From Methylobacter sp. (GTDB lineage Bacteria; Pseudomonadota; Gammaproteobacteria; Methylococcales; Methylomonadaceae), in NCBI RefSeq assembly GCF_023227905.1, contig NZ_JALOCF010000009.1, forward strand, positions 44,087-108,086: a DNA stretch of 64,000 bases, written 5' to 3'. The translations under genes and the position numbers were made by a program. The notes under the pieces are model-generated. The model saw nothing but the letters and a program-made list of their open reading frames with translations. It did not search any database and was not told where the DNA came from. This document shows, piece after piece, positions 31,522 to 40,198 of this stretch. Numbering within the stretch: position 1 is the first letter of the stretch; the number at the start of each line of letters is the position of its first letter.

Positions 31522-32544
31522 ATGAGAATCTGGTTTAACAAAACATTTTCGACCATACAATCCGTATTTAGAAACCTTCGCCAGTCGGTTCCGGCTGGCG
31601 AAATCACCCTGATTTGCACTCATACCCATGCCCACGCCACCGCCTTTCTGGCAGCGGATGAGAGTTACCTTGAACCTGCCGAACTCACTGAACAAGAGTA
31701 CCTTGAATGGTGCGTGGCTTTTTGCCGTCAACACAATATCCACTTATTCTGGCCCGGCAGGGAAGCGGCATTTATCAGTAAACACCATGAGTTTTTCCAT
31801 GCGGTTGGCGTGCAGGTGTTGTCGGTTGCCGATGCCGGCACGCTGACTTTATTGCACGATAAAGCGGACTTTTATACCGATCTGGATGCAGAAGTTGCCC
31901 AAGCCATGGATTTTATCGCCGTTAATAACCGCGATGCGTTTGACAGCGCGGTTGCCAGCTTATCGGTAAAGCATCAACAATTGTGCGTCAAGCCGGCGGT
32001 TTCGGTGTTCGGCCTGGGCTTTCGGGTTTTGGATACCCAGCGCGACAGCATCACCCAAATACTTAAAGGCGTTGAATACCAGGTTCCGTTGCAGGAATTG
32101 CGCTCCGGTATGGTGAACACCCCGGAATTTCCGACCCTGTTGGTTATGGAGCATTTGGGCGGCCCGGAATGGAGCGTTGATTGTGCCGCGCGGCACGGCA
32201 GATTGCTGTGTGCCGTACAACGCAAGAAATCGCAGCGGGTCGGCGGCGGGCAAACCATCGATAACAATGCCGAGATTGACGGCATGGTGAACCGATTAAC
32301 CGCCCATTACCGGCTCAACGGTTTGTTCAATGTCCAGTTCAAGGAAGGCGCGCATGGCGTGCGTTTATTGGAAATCAACCCGCGTCCTTCAGGCGGCTTC
32401 GGCATGGCGTGCTTATCCGGCGCCAACCTGGCGCATATTGCCTTGCGAAGCGTTAAAGGTGAAGTATTCCTGCCGCCGACCATTCGCTATGGGCTTAGGG
32501 TGAACGAGATTAATACGCCGGTGGTGATGCAGGAATTGCTATGA
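31522..32544 (+). CDS. ATP-grasp enzyme of the Ter-linked biosynthetic module
   Basis: 340 residues. The N-terminal pre-ATP-grasp fold is followed by ATP-grasp motifs LCVKPAVSVFGLGFRV, TLLVMEHLGGPEWSVDC (nucleotide and metal binding), LFNVQFKEGAHGVRLLEINPRPSGG (metal ligands E and N). Such enzymes join a carboxylate to an amine with ATP. In Ter operons this family accompanies PRTase, HAD and CitE-like genes and is proposed to help make a nucleoside-like metabolite; the product is not known. It begins 6 bp after the terZ-like gene. The following gene is separated by a MITE-like element. Confidence 0.85.
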   Translation: MRIWFNKTFSTIQSVFRNLRQSVPAGEITLICTHTHAHATAFLAADESYLEPAELTEQEYLEWCVAFCRQHNIHLFWPGREAAFISKHHEFFHAVGVQVLSVADAGTLTLLHDKADFYTDLDAEVAQAMDFIAVNNRDAFDSAVASLSVKHQQLCVKPAVSVFGLGFRVLDTQRDSITQILKGVEYQVPLQELRSGMVNTPEFPTLLVMEHLGGPEWSVDCAARHGRLLCAVQRKKSQRVGGGQTIDNNAEIDGMVNRLTAHYRLNGLFNVQFKEGAHGVRLLEINPRPSGGFGMACLSGANLAHIALRSVKGEVFLPPTIRYGLRVNEINTPVVMQELL

Positions 32545-32568
32545 GCTTCTACCGTTCCCGCGCTGGAG

Positions 32569-32942
32569 AGACTATGAAAGTATTCGGTTTAAGGGATTAA
32601 CCACGGAGGACACAGACGACTGCACGGACAGGAAATGATCCTGTCATTTCTCTGCATTCCCCACATCCCTGTGGGTTATGCAGGAGGTAGAGCAATGCAG
32701 GGAGCAATTGCCGAGAGCACCAACAGTAGGCGCTCTAGGCGATGCAGGAGCAATTGCCGACGACTGCAAGGATGCAGGAGGTAGAGCAACGCAGGAGCAG
32801 TTGCCGAGAACACGGAGTTTTTAATATATTGAATTAATAGAATTATTTTCTCCGTGTCCTTCGTGTCGCCTAGAGGCGCCTACTTTTGGCTTCGTGGTGA
32901 ATAATTTTCTCGGCCTGATTAAAGATAATACTTTCACAGTCT
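32569..32942. mobile_element. MITE-like element 2, inserted in the Ter operon with a 6-bp target duplication
   Basis: Terminal inverted repeats AGACTATGAAAGTATT (32569-32584) and AATACTTTCACAGTCT (32927-32942), one mismatch, bound 374 bp. A perfect direct repeat CTGGAG flanks it (32563-32568 and 32943-32948). Ends and length match the element at 9669. The interior carries ACCACGGAGGACACAG ... CTTCGTGGT palindromic arms and two copies of the GGAGGTAGAGCA module. It separates the ATP-grasp gene from the PRTase gene and supplies part of the upstream region of the latter. No transposase. Confidence 0.8.
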
Positions 32943-32985
32943 CTGGAGTGTGGAAACAACGCATGACCCTACAACAGAACACACT

Positions 32986-34176
32986 ATGCAAAAAACATTA
33001 ACCGTAAAATTAGACACAGGAACCCTGCATCTCGATCTGGAGCCTGGACACATCCCGCTTAACCGATTGCTGGGTTTTGCTGCAAGAGTCAGCAGCAAGC
33101 GCAAGTTTTTGTTGGTCAGCAAGGTATTGGGCAAACATTATCCGGTATCGCCAAAGCTGATGAGCTGGTCGTACCGCGCACTGGCGCGCGAGGTATTAAA
33201 GCGCGGCGTAGGGGCCGGTTCGCTGTGGATCGGTATGGCGGAAACCGCAACCGGCTTGGGCTACGGCGTATTTGAAGCGGCTTGCCGCGAAGGCGCCAAG
33301 CACGCGCTGTTTGTTCAGACGACCCGTTATCATCTGGATCATATCGAACGGCTTGAGTTTGAAGAAGCGCATAGTCATGCTACTGACTTTTTTTTATATT
33401 ATCCTGAGCAGCCAAGTCACCGGAAGCAGTTTTTAACGGCCGAAACGCTGGTGTTAATCGACGACGAAATCAGCACCGGACTTACCTTTTTACGCCTGAT
33501 TAAAGCCTATCAACGGGTCAATCCCGGTTTGCGCAAAGTGTTTATTGTCAGCCTGGTCAATTTTGCCCATGCCGATGACCGAACTGCCTTGGAAGCTCAA
33601 GCCGACGTGGCGGTGGAATGGGTGTGTTTCAGACAGGGACGCTTGCGTTTTGAGGACAGCCAAAACATCGCCATCGACAGCATTACCGTCAATGTGTCGG
33701 GTAATGGCGCGTGTAAAAAAGCGCTGCTGGCCTGGCCGGGGCGGTTGGGTCTGGATGCGCCGATCAGCCTGGACAAAGACGTAGTCGAGCAGCTATGCGG
33801 CAGCGGCCTGAAGCGTGATCAGCGCCCGATTCTGGTGCTGGGCACAGGTGAATGCAACGCTCCCGCCTATCTGCTGGGGAGGGAATTGGAAAGCCGGGGC
33901 TTTAAGGTCAAGGTGCAGAGCACCACGCGTTCGCCGATTCATCAAGGCAACGATATTGGCCGCGTTTGCCAATTTGAAGACAACTATGGCGACGGTATCC
34001 CTAACTTTATTTATAACCTGAACCCGGACGATTACGGCGACATTATTCTTTGCCATGAAACGCCGCTGTGCGCATCGCTAAATGACCGATTGCACGCATG
34101 GCAAGCCATTAGCGCAAGATTCGAACTTCAACCGGACAGCCCAAACCATGCAAAGCTACATTTTTTTAGACCTTGA
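32986..34176 (+). CDS. Phosphoribosyltransferase-like protein with TRSP domain (Ter module)
   Basis: 396 residues. The N-terminal half is PRTase-like, with the PRPP-loop motif ETLVLIDDEISTGLTFLRL near residue 165. The C-terminal part (RPILVLGTGECNAPAYLLGR ... RSPIHQGNDIGRVCQFEDNYGDG) matches the TRSP domain that follows this PRTase class in Ter-linked operons. It probably handles a ribose-phosphate substrate in nucleoside-like metabolite synthesis. The start at 32986 is the first ATG in frame; no strong ribosome site is visible, perhaps because a MITE-like element inserted just upstream. It overlaps the HAD gene by 29 bp. Confidence 0.85.
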   Translation: MQKTLTVKLDTGTLHLDLEPGHIPLNRLLGFAARVSSKRKFLLVSKVLGKHYPVSPKLMSWSYRALAREVLKRGVGAGSLWIGMAETATGLGYGVFEAACREGAKHALFVQTTRYHLDHIERLEFEEAHSHATDFFLYYPEQPSHRKQFLTAETLVLIDDEISTGLTFLRLIKAYQRVNPGLRKVFIVSLVNFAHADDRTALEAQADVAVEWVCFRQGRLRFEDSQNIAIDSITVNVSGNGACKKALLAWPGRLGLDAPISLDKDVVEQLCGSGLKRDQRPILVLGTGECNAPAYLLGRELESRGFKVKVQSTTRSPIHQGNDIGRVCQFEDNYGDGIPNFIYNLNPDDYGDIILCHETPLCASLNDRLHAWQAISARFELQPDSPNHAKLHFFRP

Positions 34177-34912
34177 CGACACGCTGTTCCAGACCCTGAG
34201 GAAATGCGCTCCAGGCGTGGACGATCAAACTTTGCAAGTCCGGGCTTTTTTGCCGGACGGAACAGCCAACTCGTTCGCTACGCAAAAGCAGCAATGGCTG
34301 TGGCACTGGCTATCCAAAGGCTTCAAAATCGTACCGGTCACGGCGCGCGATGTTCACGCCTTTGAACGCGTCAACCTGCCGTTTCAGGAAGAAGTGGTAT
34401 TGAATCACGGCGCAGTTATTCTGGACAAACAGCGCACTATCGATCAGGTGTGGATGGACCGCATCACGCAAACCTTGCCCGCATACCATGAAAAGCTGCT
34501 GGAAACATGGGCTGAAGTTGAGCTTTATGCAAAATGCCATTGCGGTTTTAAACCCCGGCTGGTCGACGATTTCGGCATAACCTGGTATGGCGTAATCAAG
34601 CATAGCGACGGCACCGAGGCGATACTGAAAACGCTGCTGAATGAGGTCATCAAACCGCATCGGCACGTTGTCGACGGCAGTCTGTATTGGCATTTGAACG
34701 GCAACAACCTGGCGTTATTGCCGAAAGTTATCAACAAGGAAAGCGCAGTCAGTTATCTGCTGGAAGGCTACAGAAAGCAGCACCCCGACTTGATAACCTT
34801 TGGCGCGGGCGACAGCAAGACCGACGCACCGTTTATGACGTTGTGCGATTACGCATTAATTCCCAAAAATACCCAGCTGTTTCAAACGCTGGCTGCTGCC
34901 GAAACACGCTAA
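34148..34912 (+). CDS. HAD-superfamily phosphatase (Ter module)
   Basis: 254 residues with HAD motif I YIFLDLDDTLFQT, motif II region IVPVTARD, a Cof-like cap (residues 100-190) and motif IV ITFGAGDSKTDAPFM. It should remove a phosphate from a sugar-phosphate or nucleotide intermediate. The ATG at 34148 is inside the end of the PRTase gene, and its TAA shares bases with the ATG of the next gene (TAATG), so translation is coupled. The alternative start at 34082 would add 22 residues inside the PRTase gene. Confidence 0.87.
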   Translation: MQSYIFLDLDDTLFQTLRKCAPGVDDQTLQVRAFLPDGTANSFATQKQQWLWHWLSKGFKIVPVTARDVHAFERVNLPFQEEVVLNHGAVILDKQRTIDQVWMDRITQTLPAYHEKLLETWAEVELYAKCHCGFKPRLVDDFGITWYGVIKHSDGTEAILKTLLNEVIKPHRHVVDGSLYWHLNGNNLALLPKVINKESAVSYLLEGYRKQHPDLITFGAGDSKTDAPFMTLCDYALIPKNTQLFQTLAAAETR

Positions 34913-36021
34913 TGACAATCCCTTTCTCAGGCAGTTACAACCTGGACGATGTACAGTTCCTGTTAAAACCGATAGCGATGCAGGACACGCCGATCCACGT
35001 CAAGGAAGCCCTGATTCAATCCGGCAAAAAACATTACTCGCAAATGCTGACCCATGAGTCCTTGCCGCCGGATAATTATTTGCCGCTGTTTTATCAGGCG
35101 ATGGACTTAAATCAGCAACGCATGGCGAGACATTTGCTGGTGCTGGCGGAGCGCATTCTGGCGACCCGTCCGCATGGCATTACCCTGGTTTCACTGGCGC
35201 GCGCAGGAACACCGGTCGGCGTACTGCTCAAGCATGTACTCAAACGCCATTTCAACACCGAGGTCAGCCATTATTCCATTTCGATACTGCGGGATGTCGG
35301 CATGGATCAAAATGCGTTGCGCCATATTTTGCAAAAACATGCGCCGGAGTCGCTGGTTTTTGTCGATGGCTGGACCGGGAAGGGCGTGATTGCGCGGCAA
35401 TTGGCCGCCAGCTTGCAGGATTTTGCCGCAACGGATGGCGTGACTATTCCGGCTGAATTATACGTGCTGGCCGATTTGTCAGGCAGCGCGGCGGTTGCCG
35501 CTGCTTCGGAAGATTATCTGATCCCTTCGTGCATCCTGAACGCCACCATATCGGGGTTGGTCAGCCGCTCGGTTTACGACCCGCAGTCAGCCGCCGCTAG
35601 CGATTTTCATGGTTGCGTCTATTACCGGCAGTTTGAGCAATATGATTTATCCCGCTATTTCATTGACACGATACTGGCTTGCGTCGACCATGCGTGGCAA
35701 GAATACGAGTGCGGCTTGGAAACCGGCTCTCATGACCGGCTACAATTACAAAATGTTTCCCAAGGACTGCTGAACTGGATTAGCGAGCGTTACGGCATTA
35801 CACAGCATAATTACATTAAGCCCGGTATCGGCGAGGCGACGCGGGTTTTACTGCGCCGCGAAGCGCAGGTATTGCTGTTGCGGGATATGGATTGCGAGGC
35901 CACCCGGCATTTGCGCTGGCTGGCTGAATCTCGTTCTATCCCGATAGATGTTGTTGCCGATCTGCCGTACCGGGCGGTGGCATTAATCAAACGACTTGCA
36001 GACATGCAGGAGGCAGAGTAA
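34912..36021 (+). CDS. Second PRTase-like protein (PRTase_1/StiP family) of the Ter module
   Basis: 369 residues. Conserved blocks include GITLVSLARAGTPVGVLLKH, SLVFVDGWTGKGVIARQL (PRPP-loop-like, with TGKG), AVAAASEDYLIPSCILNATISG and the C-terminal LLLRDMDCEATRHLRWLAESR. This is the family annotated as PRTase_1 or cysteine protease StiP. In Ter operons it forms part of the biosynthetic module. The start overlaps the stop of the HAD gene (TAATG). The last four codons and stop fall in a short copy of the GGAGGTAGAGCA repeat (36005-36037), so the C terminus (MQEAE) is repeat-derived. Confidence 0.85.
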   Translation: MTIPFSGSYNLDDVQFLLKPIAMQDTPIHVKEALIQSGKKHYSQMLTHESLPPDNYLPLFYQAMDLNQQRMARHLLVLAERILATRPHGITLVSLARAGTPVGVLLKHVLKRHFNTEVSHYSISILRDVGMDQNALRHILQKHAPESLVFVDGWTGKGVIARQLAASLQDFAATDGVTIPAELYVLADLSGSAAVAAASEDYLIPSCILNATISGLVSRSVYDPQSAAASDFHGCVYYRQFEQYDLSRYFIDTILACVDHAWQEYECGLETGSHDRLQLQNVSQGLLNWISERYGITQHNYIKPGIGEATRVLLRREAQVLLLRDMDCEATRHLRWLAESRSIPIDVVADLPYRAVALIKRLADMQEAE

Positions 36022-36037
36022 TGCAGGAGCACTTACC
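36005..36037. repeat. Short GGAGGTAGAGCA-type repeat at a gene junction
   Basis: GCAGGAGGCAGAGTAATGCA followed by GGAGCACTTACCGG is a shortened, mutated copy of the module found at 3731, 32680, 45030 and elsewhere. Here it encodes the end of one gene (through the TAA) and lies just before the GGGAGG ribosome site of the next gene. Confidence 0.6.
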
Positions 36038-36050
36038 GGGAGGTCCAATT

Positions 36051-37022
36051 ATGAACACGCTGCCAAAATCTTTTTCACCCTGGTGTTTAGGCGCGTCGCT
36101 GTATATGCCCGCGCATCGCCATGATCTGATGGATTGTGCCAATGGCGAAAAACTGCAATCCTTGCGTTCGATGATTTTTTGCACCGAAGATGCAGTCTCC
36201 CATACCGAGGTAGACAGCAGTCTGCGTCATTTAGGGCTTTGCTTGCAGGGTTTTAGAGATACGCCGACCCGGTTCCGTTTTATCCGCGCCAGAAATCCGG
36301 AAATTCTGGCCCGGCTGCTGGAGTTGCCCGATATTGAAAAAGTCGACGGCTTTGTGCTGCCGAAATTTAACGAAACTAATTTTCACGCTTATTTCGATCA
36401 ATTGCGGGGCACAGCGTTTAAGGTCATGCCTACGTTGGAAACCCCCGATGTTTTTGACGTAGGCGCGATGAAGGAATTGCGCCAGGGCTTGCTGCAGGAC
36501 GATATTTTTGCGCGGATATTAATGCTTCGGGTTGGCGGCAACGACTTGATGAATCTTTTAGGCATCCGGCGGCCAAGGAACATGACCTTGTATGAAACAC
36601 CGCTGGGCCTTGTGATAGCGCAGCTGGTGACGGTGTTTAACCCTTACGGCTTCTCACTGGCGGCGCCGGTGTTCGAATATCTGGATGACGCCGTTACCCT
36701 GCAAAAAGAGATTCGGCTGGATTTGGCGCATGGGCTGATCGGCAAAACGGCCATTCATCCTACCCAGGTGCCGGTTATTGAGGCTATGTACAGCGTCGAT
36801 AGTGAAGACTATGAAATGGCGCTCGCCTTGAATCAAAGTTCATCGCCTGCGGTGTTCAGGATGCACGACGCGATGTGCGAAGTGGCGACGCATAAGGAAT
36901 GGGGGCAGGGTATCATAGACAGGCAGCGGTACTATGGCGACAGGCGGGCCTTCGTCTTGCTGGAATATACTGAATCGCCTTGTTTGACTGATGTTGCGCA
37001 AGTTTCAGATAGAATGGGCTGA
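36051..37022 (+). CDS. CitE/HpcH-like C-C bond lyase (Ter module)
   Basis: 323 residues of TIM-barrel type related to citrate lyase beta subunit. Marks are WCLGASLYMPAHR at the N terminus, FRFIRARNPE, KVDGFVLPKFNE, VMPTLETPDVFD, ILMLRVGGNDLMNLLG, and LAHGLIGKTAIHPTQVPVIEA (catalytic region of the CitE class). It would cleave or form a C-C bond, probably the aldol-type step of the Ter-linked metabolite pathway. The start at 36051 follows GGGAGG; the frame from 36021 lies in a repeat. Confidence 0.85.
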   Translation: MNTLPKSFSPWCLGASLYMPAHRHDLMDCANGEKLQSLRSMIFCTEDAVSHTEVDSSLRHLGLCLQGFRDTPTRFRFIRARNPEILARLLELPDIEKVDGFVLPKFNETNFHAYFDQLRGTAFKVMPTLETPDVFDVGAMKELRQGLLQDDIFARILMLRVGGNDLMNLLGIRRPRNMTLYETPLGLVIAQLVTVFNPYGFSLAAPVFEYLDDAVTLQKEIRLDLAHGLIGKTAIHPTQVPVIEAMYSVDSEDYEMALALNQSSSPAVFRMHDAMCEVATHKEWGQGIIDRQRYYGDRRAFVLLEYTESPCLTDVAQVSDRMG

Positions 37023-37075
37023 AGCACAAAGCCCATCCTTGGCTCCATTCAATAAAAATAAAAAAGGGGGAGATA

Positions 37076-38272
37076 ATGAGTAACCGTATTGATTTGGTTG
37101 CAGGACAAAATTGTCCGTTACCGACGATGGCGCTTCATGTTTTAGTTAGCCACGGACAAAGAACGCCGGGTATTACTGTCGATTTCAGCGCTTTTTTGCT
37201 TAACAACCAGGGAAAGGTATCAACGGACGAGGATTTCATTTTTTTTAACCAACCGGCCCGAGCCGAACAAGGCGTTTTGCTTGAACCGGATCAGGATCGG
37301 TTTACGCTGCATCTTGATCGCACCGGCGCTGATATTCAGAAAATTGCCTTGGCAATGACTATTTTCGACGGGCATACAAAAGGGCAAAATTTCAGCCTGC
37401 TTAATAATGCTACCGTTTTGGTCAAGGACTTTTTGAGTGGTATCGAAATCGCCTGTTTCTGTCTCGACACGCAGCAAAACAAAGAATCGGCATTAATTGT
37501 CGGCGAGTTTTACCGGCATCAGGACAAATGGAAGTTTCGCGCAGTCGGGCAGGGTTTTATTGGCGGGCTACAGCCTTTAGCCGAGTTTTACGGTGTCGAC
37601 GTCGGCGAAGGCGAAGCAAGACCGGCACCTCCTGTCGCCCCTGCTCCAGCACCGGCGGGAAAAGTTAATTTGAGCAAAATCACGTTGGACAAGAAAGGCC
37701 AATCCGTTTCGCTGGAAAAAAATACCGGCGAGTCCGGCGAAATATTGATCAACCTGAATTGGAACGCAAAACCTGTTAAATCGGTAGGATTGTTTCGCCA
37801 ATCCTCATCTTCCGGCATCGACCTGGATTTGGCCTGTCTCTGGGAGTTTGAGCAGGGCGAGATTGGCGGAGTACAGGCGCTGGGCGGGCATTTCGGCAAT
37901 ATACACCAGTTCCCTTTTATTGAACTGGATCAGGACGACCGTAGCGGTAGTTCAGTGGGTGGCGAAACGCTGCGCATCAACACTAAACATTTGCATGAAT
38001 TTCGGCGTATTTTGATTTATACCTTTATTTATGAAGGTGTCCCGAACTGGTCGCATGTCGATGCGGTTATTACTATTAAAAGCAAAAGTCAGCCGGATAT
38101 AGAGATTCGTCTTGATAGTTACCGTGATGACCAGTTTCTGTGCGCCCTTGCGATGCTTGAGAATATTAACGGTCGGCTTCAGATCACCAAACTGATCGAT
38201 TATTTTTCAGGCCATCAACAAATGGATCGCGCTTACGGCTGGGGGTTAAACTATGTCGCGGGCAGCAAATAA
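37076..38272 (+). CDS. terA: TerA-like protein with two TerD-type domains
   Basis: 398 residues. The N-terminal TerD-like domain (about 1-180) has FSAFLLNNQGKVSTDEDFIFFN and VGEFYRHQDKWKFRAVGQGF. A proline-rich linker (PAPPVAPAPAPAG) near 185-198 joins a second, more divergent domain (200-398) with INLNWN, SSSGIDLDLACLWEF and LDQDDRSG. This is the TerA layout. The N-terminal acidic loop is degenerate (ERFTLHLD-like region without GDGDDE), so calcium binding there is doubtful. The start follows AGGGGGAGATA. Confidence 0.85.
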   Translation: MSNRIDLVAGQNCPLPTMALHVLVSHGQRTPGITVDFSAFLLNNQGKVSTDEDFIFFNQPARAEQGVLLEPDQDRFTLHLDRTGADIQKIALAMTIFDGHTKGQNFSLLNNATVLVKDFLSGIEIACFCLDTQQNKESALIVGEFYRHQDKWKFRAVGQGFIGGLQPLAEFYGVDVGEGEARPAPPVAPAPAPAGKVNLSKITLDKKGQSVSLEKNTGESGEILINLNWNAKPVKSVGLFRQSSSSGIDLDLACLWEFEQGEIGGVQALGGHFGNIHQFPFIELDQDDRSGSSVGGETLRINTKHLHEFRRILIYTFIYEGVPNWSHVDAVITIKSKSQPDIEIRLDSYRDDQFLCALAMLENINGRLQITKLIDYFSGHQQMDRAYGWGLNYVAGSK

Positions 38273-38308
38273 AAATTCACACAACAACATTTATACCAGG
38301 AGAACACA

Positions 38309-38761
38309 ATGAGTTTCGATAATTTTCTAAGTCAGCTAAAAAGCAAAGCCAATGAGTTAAAAACAGAGGCTTTAAAGTTCAAGAACAAGGATTTTTTGAA
38401 TGCCGCGATGGCAGGTTCCGCATTGATCACCATGGCTGACGGCAGCGTCAGTTCGGAAGAAAAACAAAAAATGGTTAGATTTATCGAAAGCAATGATGCG
38501 CTGTCGATTTTTACCACCAGCGATGTTATCAAGGCCTTTCAGGACTTTATAGGCCAGCTTGAATTCGATAAGGACATTGGCGAAGCCAAAGCTTATGAAG
38601 CGCTCGGCAAGATGAAATCCAATGCCCAGGCTTCGCGCCTGCTGGTTCGCATGATTATCGGCATTGCTTCTTCAGACGGCGTTTTTGATTTCGATGAAAA
38701 AAAGGTGGCTGTCAGAATAGCCAAAGAATTAGGGATTGATCCTGCTGAATTTGAACTGTAG
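38309..38761 (+). CDS. terB: TerB tellurite-resistance protein
   Basis: 150 residues, all-helical, with the TerB pattern: AMAGSALITMADGSVSSEEKQKM (first metal-site acidic residues) and a symmetric second half VRMIIGIASSDGVFDFDEKKVAV. TerB binds metals and is associated with the membrane and with TerC. No terC occurs in this cluster. The start follows CCAGGAGAACACA, 36 bp after terA. It is the last gene of the Ter cluster. Confidence 0.92.
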   Translation: MSFDNFLSQLKSKANELKTEALKFKNKDFLNAAMAGSALITMADGSVSSEEKQKMVRFIESNDALSIFTTSDVIKAFQDFIGQLEFDKDIGEAKAYEALGKMKSNAQASRLLVRMIIGIASSDGVFDFDEKKVAVRIAKELGIDPAEFEL

Positions 38762-38774
38762 GCGCCTGATACGT

Positions 38775-38818
38775 GGTAAAGCTTCGATGGGCGACCGGGT
38801 GCCCAACGAAGCTTTACT
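38775..38818. terminator. Hairpin between convergent terB and porin genes
   Basis: GTAAAGCTTCG and CGAAGCTTTAC form an 11-bp stem around an inner GGGC...GCCC pair, in the 92-bp gap between two convergent genes. There is no long T-run on either side, so it is a likely bidirectional stop or processing signal rather than a textbook intrinsic terminator. Confidence 0.55.
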
Positions 38819-38853
38819 AATACCCGGTTTTTCACCAGCGACATGCCGCATTA

Positions 38854-40104
38854 TTAAAAACTGATATTCGCCTGTACCCAGATTTTTTGGGTGTCCGTAC
38901 TGAATTGATCCGCATCGTAATAGGCGTATTTGGCTAGCACCGAGTAATGCTTGCCGAATTTCTTGATGGCCGAAAAATCCCATTCCTTGCCGTAATGAAG
39001 CTGCCCGGTGTCATCGGTAAAATCATGGTAAACCCCGCTTAAAATGACGTTGCCGCGATCCAGCGTGGCGTGTACGGTGCCGAATACATCGCGAATACCG
39101 TTATTTGGCGTAACCAGGAATAAGTCCGCCCAGCCCTGAAAAGCATGGTTGGTGCCGAGCGGCGTATCGAAAGTCCTATTGAGCCCTTTGCCGTCAAGCT
39201 GTTCCATAGCGCCCTGGAAGGTGAAGTTGTAGGCGGTAAAACCCACCATCACATTGTAGCGGTTGGCTTGGTACTGTGCCGCCCCATGACCGTAATCTTC
39301 TTGATGACTCCATTCAGCGGTATAAACCAGGCCGTAGTTATCGCCTATCTTGTAAGTATCCCCCGGTTTTTGAAAATTGGTCATCCGCAAGCCGTAGGTT
39401 TGGCTGGATTTTTCATAATTTTCCCGCTCGGTATAATCCAGCCAATAGCCGTAGCCGACCAGATTGCCGTAATCACCGACTTTATAATTGACGTTCAGGA
39501 TTGGCGCTTCGATGTTTTCGGTCGTGGAAGTAAAGGTTTGCACATTGCCGATATAACCTGCGTTAACGGTCAGGCCGTAGATTTGCTGATTGTTGTGGGT
39601 AACCAGCACCGAATCGAAGGTCGTTTCCATCTGCCGCCAGCCGACGTTGCCAATAAAGCGGTCGTCATCGAGCTTGATGCGTTGCCGACCGCCTTTAATC
39701 ACGGTATCGGGGATGCCGGCATAGCTGATCCACAGTTGATTGAGTTCGCTTTTTTCCGGGTCGGCCACTGTTGAGTAAGCGGTCCTGTTGTTGCGTAAGC
39801 TGTTGAAGTCTTCCTGCATCGCCAGATTGCCCTCGTATTCGGCATAGCCTTGCAAGCCGTGAAATACCGGCGACAGCAAGCCTGCCCGCAAGCGGGCGGT
39901 ATTAGCGTTGGCGGTTCTTTGCGGCCCCCGGTCCTGATCGACGTTTTCATAACGGTAGTTCAGGTCAACCTTGATTGCGCCGTTTTTACCGTAATGATAG
40001 AAATTGAGCGCGTCTTCGACTTGTTGAGTAATGTCGGCAAAGGCCGAGCCGCTCATCACCGAAAGTGCCAGCAGTGATGCTGAAGATATTTTTTTTTGCG
40101 GCAT
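38854..40104 (-). CDS. Outer-membrane porin (alginate-export-like family), last gene of the nrt operon
   Basis: 416 residues with a signal peptide (SASLLALSVMSGSAFA) and a beta-barrel of alternating strands ending in a C-terminal aromatic (WVQANISF), the outer-membrane insertion signal. Blocks such as LNYRYENVDQDRG, RLRAGLLSP and GRQRIKLDDDRFIGNVGWRQ are typical of the alginate_exp porin family. It starts 94 bp after nrtCD on the same strand, so it may admit nitrate or another anion to the periplasm for NrtA. The substrate is inferred from position. The start follows AAGGAGGCTTT. Confidence 0.8.
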   Translation of the reverse strand: MPQKKISSASLLALSVMSGSAFADITQQVEDALNFYHYGKNGAIKVDLNYRYENVDQDRGPQRTANANTARLRAGLLSPVFHGLQGYAEYEGNLAMQEDFNSLRNNRTAYSTVADPEKSELNQLWISYAGIPDTVIKGGRQRIKLDDDRFIGNVGWRQMETTFDSVLVTHNNQQIYGLTVNAGYIGNVQTFTSTTENIEAPILNVNYKVGDYGNLVGYGYWLDYTERENYEKSSQTYGLRMTNFQKPGDTYKIGDNYGLVYTAEWSHQEDYGHGAAQYQANRYNVMVGFTAYNFTFQGAMEQLDGKGLNRTFDTPLGTNHAFQGWADLFLVTPNNGIRDVFGTVHATLDRGNVILSGVYHDFTDDTGQLHYGKEWDFSAIKKFGKHYSVLAKYAYYDADQFSTDTQKIWVQANISF

Positions 40105-40198
40105 AAAGCCTCCTTTTGTATCTGATATGGGGTGTTGCGCGCCATCCATGAAAATTCTACGCATGGAATGTTTTCATGCTTGTCGTGGATTATTTGCG

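Noticed and set aside
30136..38761. A terC gene within the Ter cluster
   Set aside because: No multi-spanning membrane protein is encoded between 30136 and 38761.
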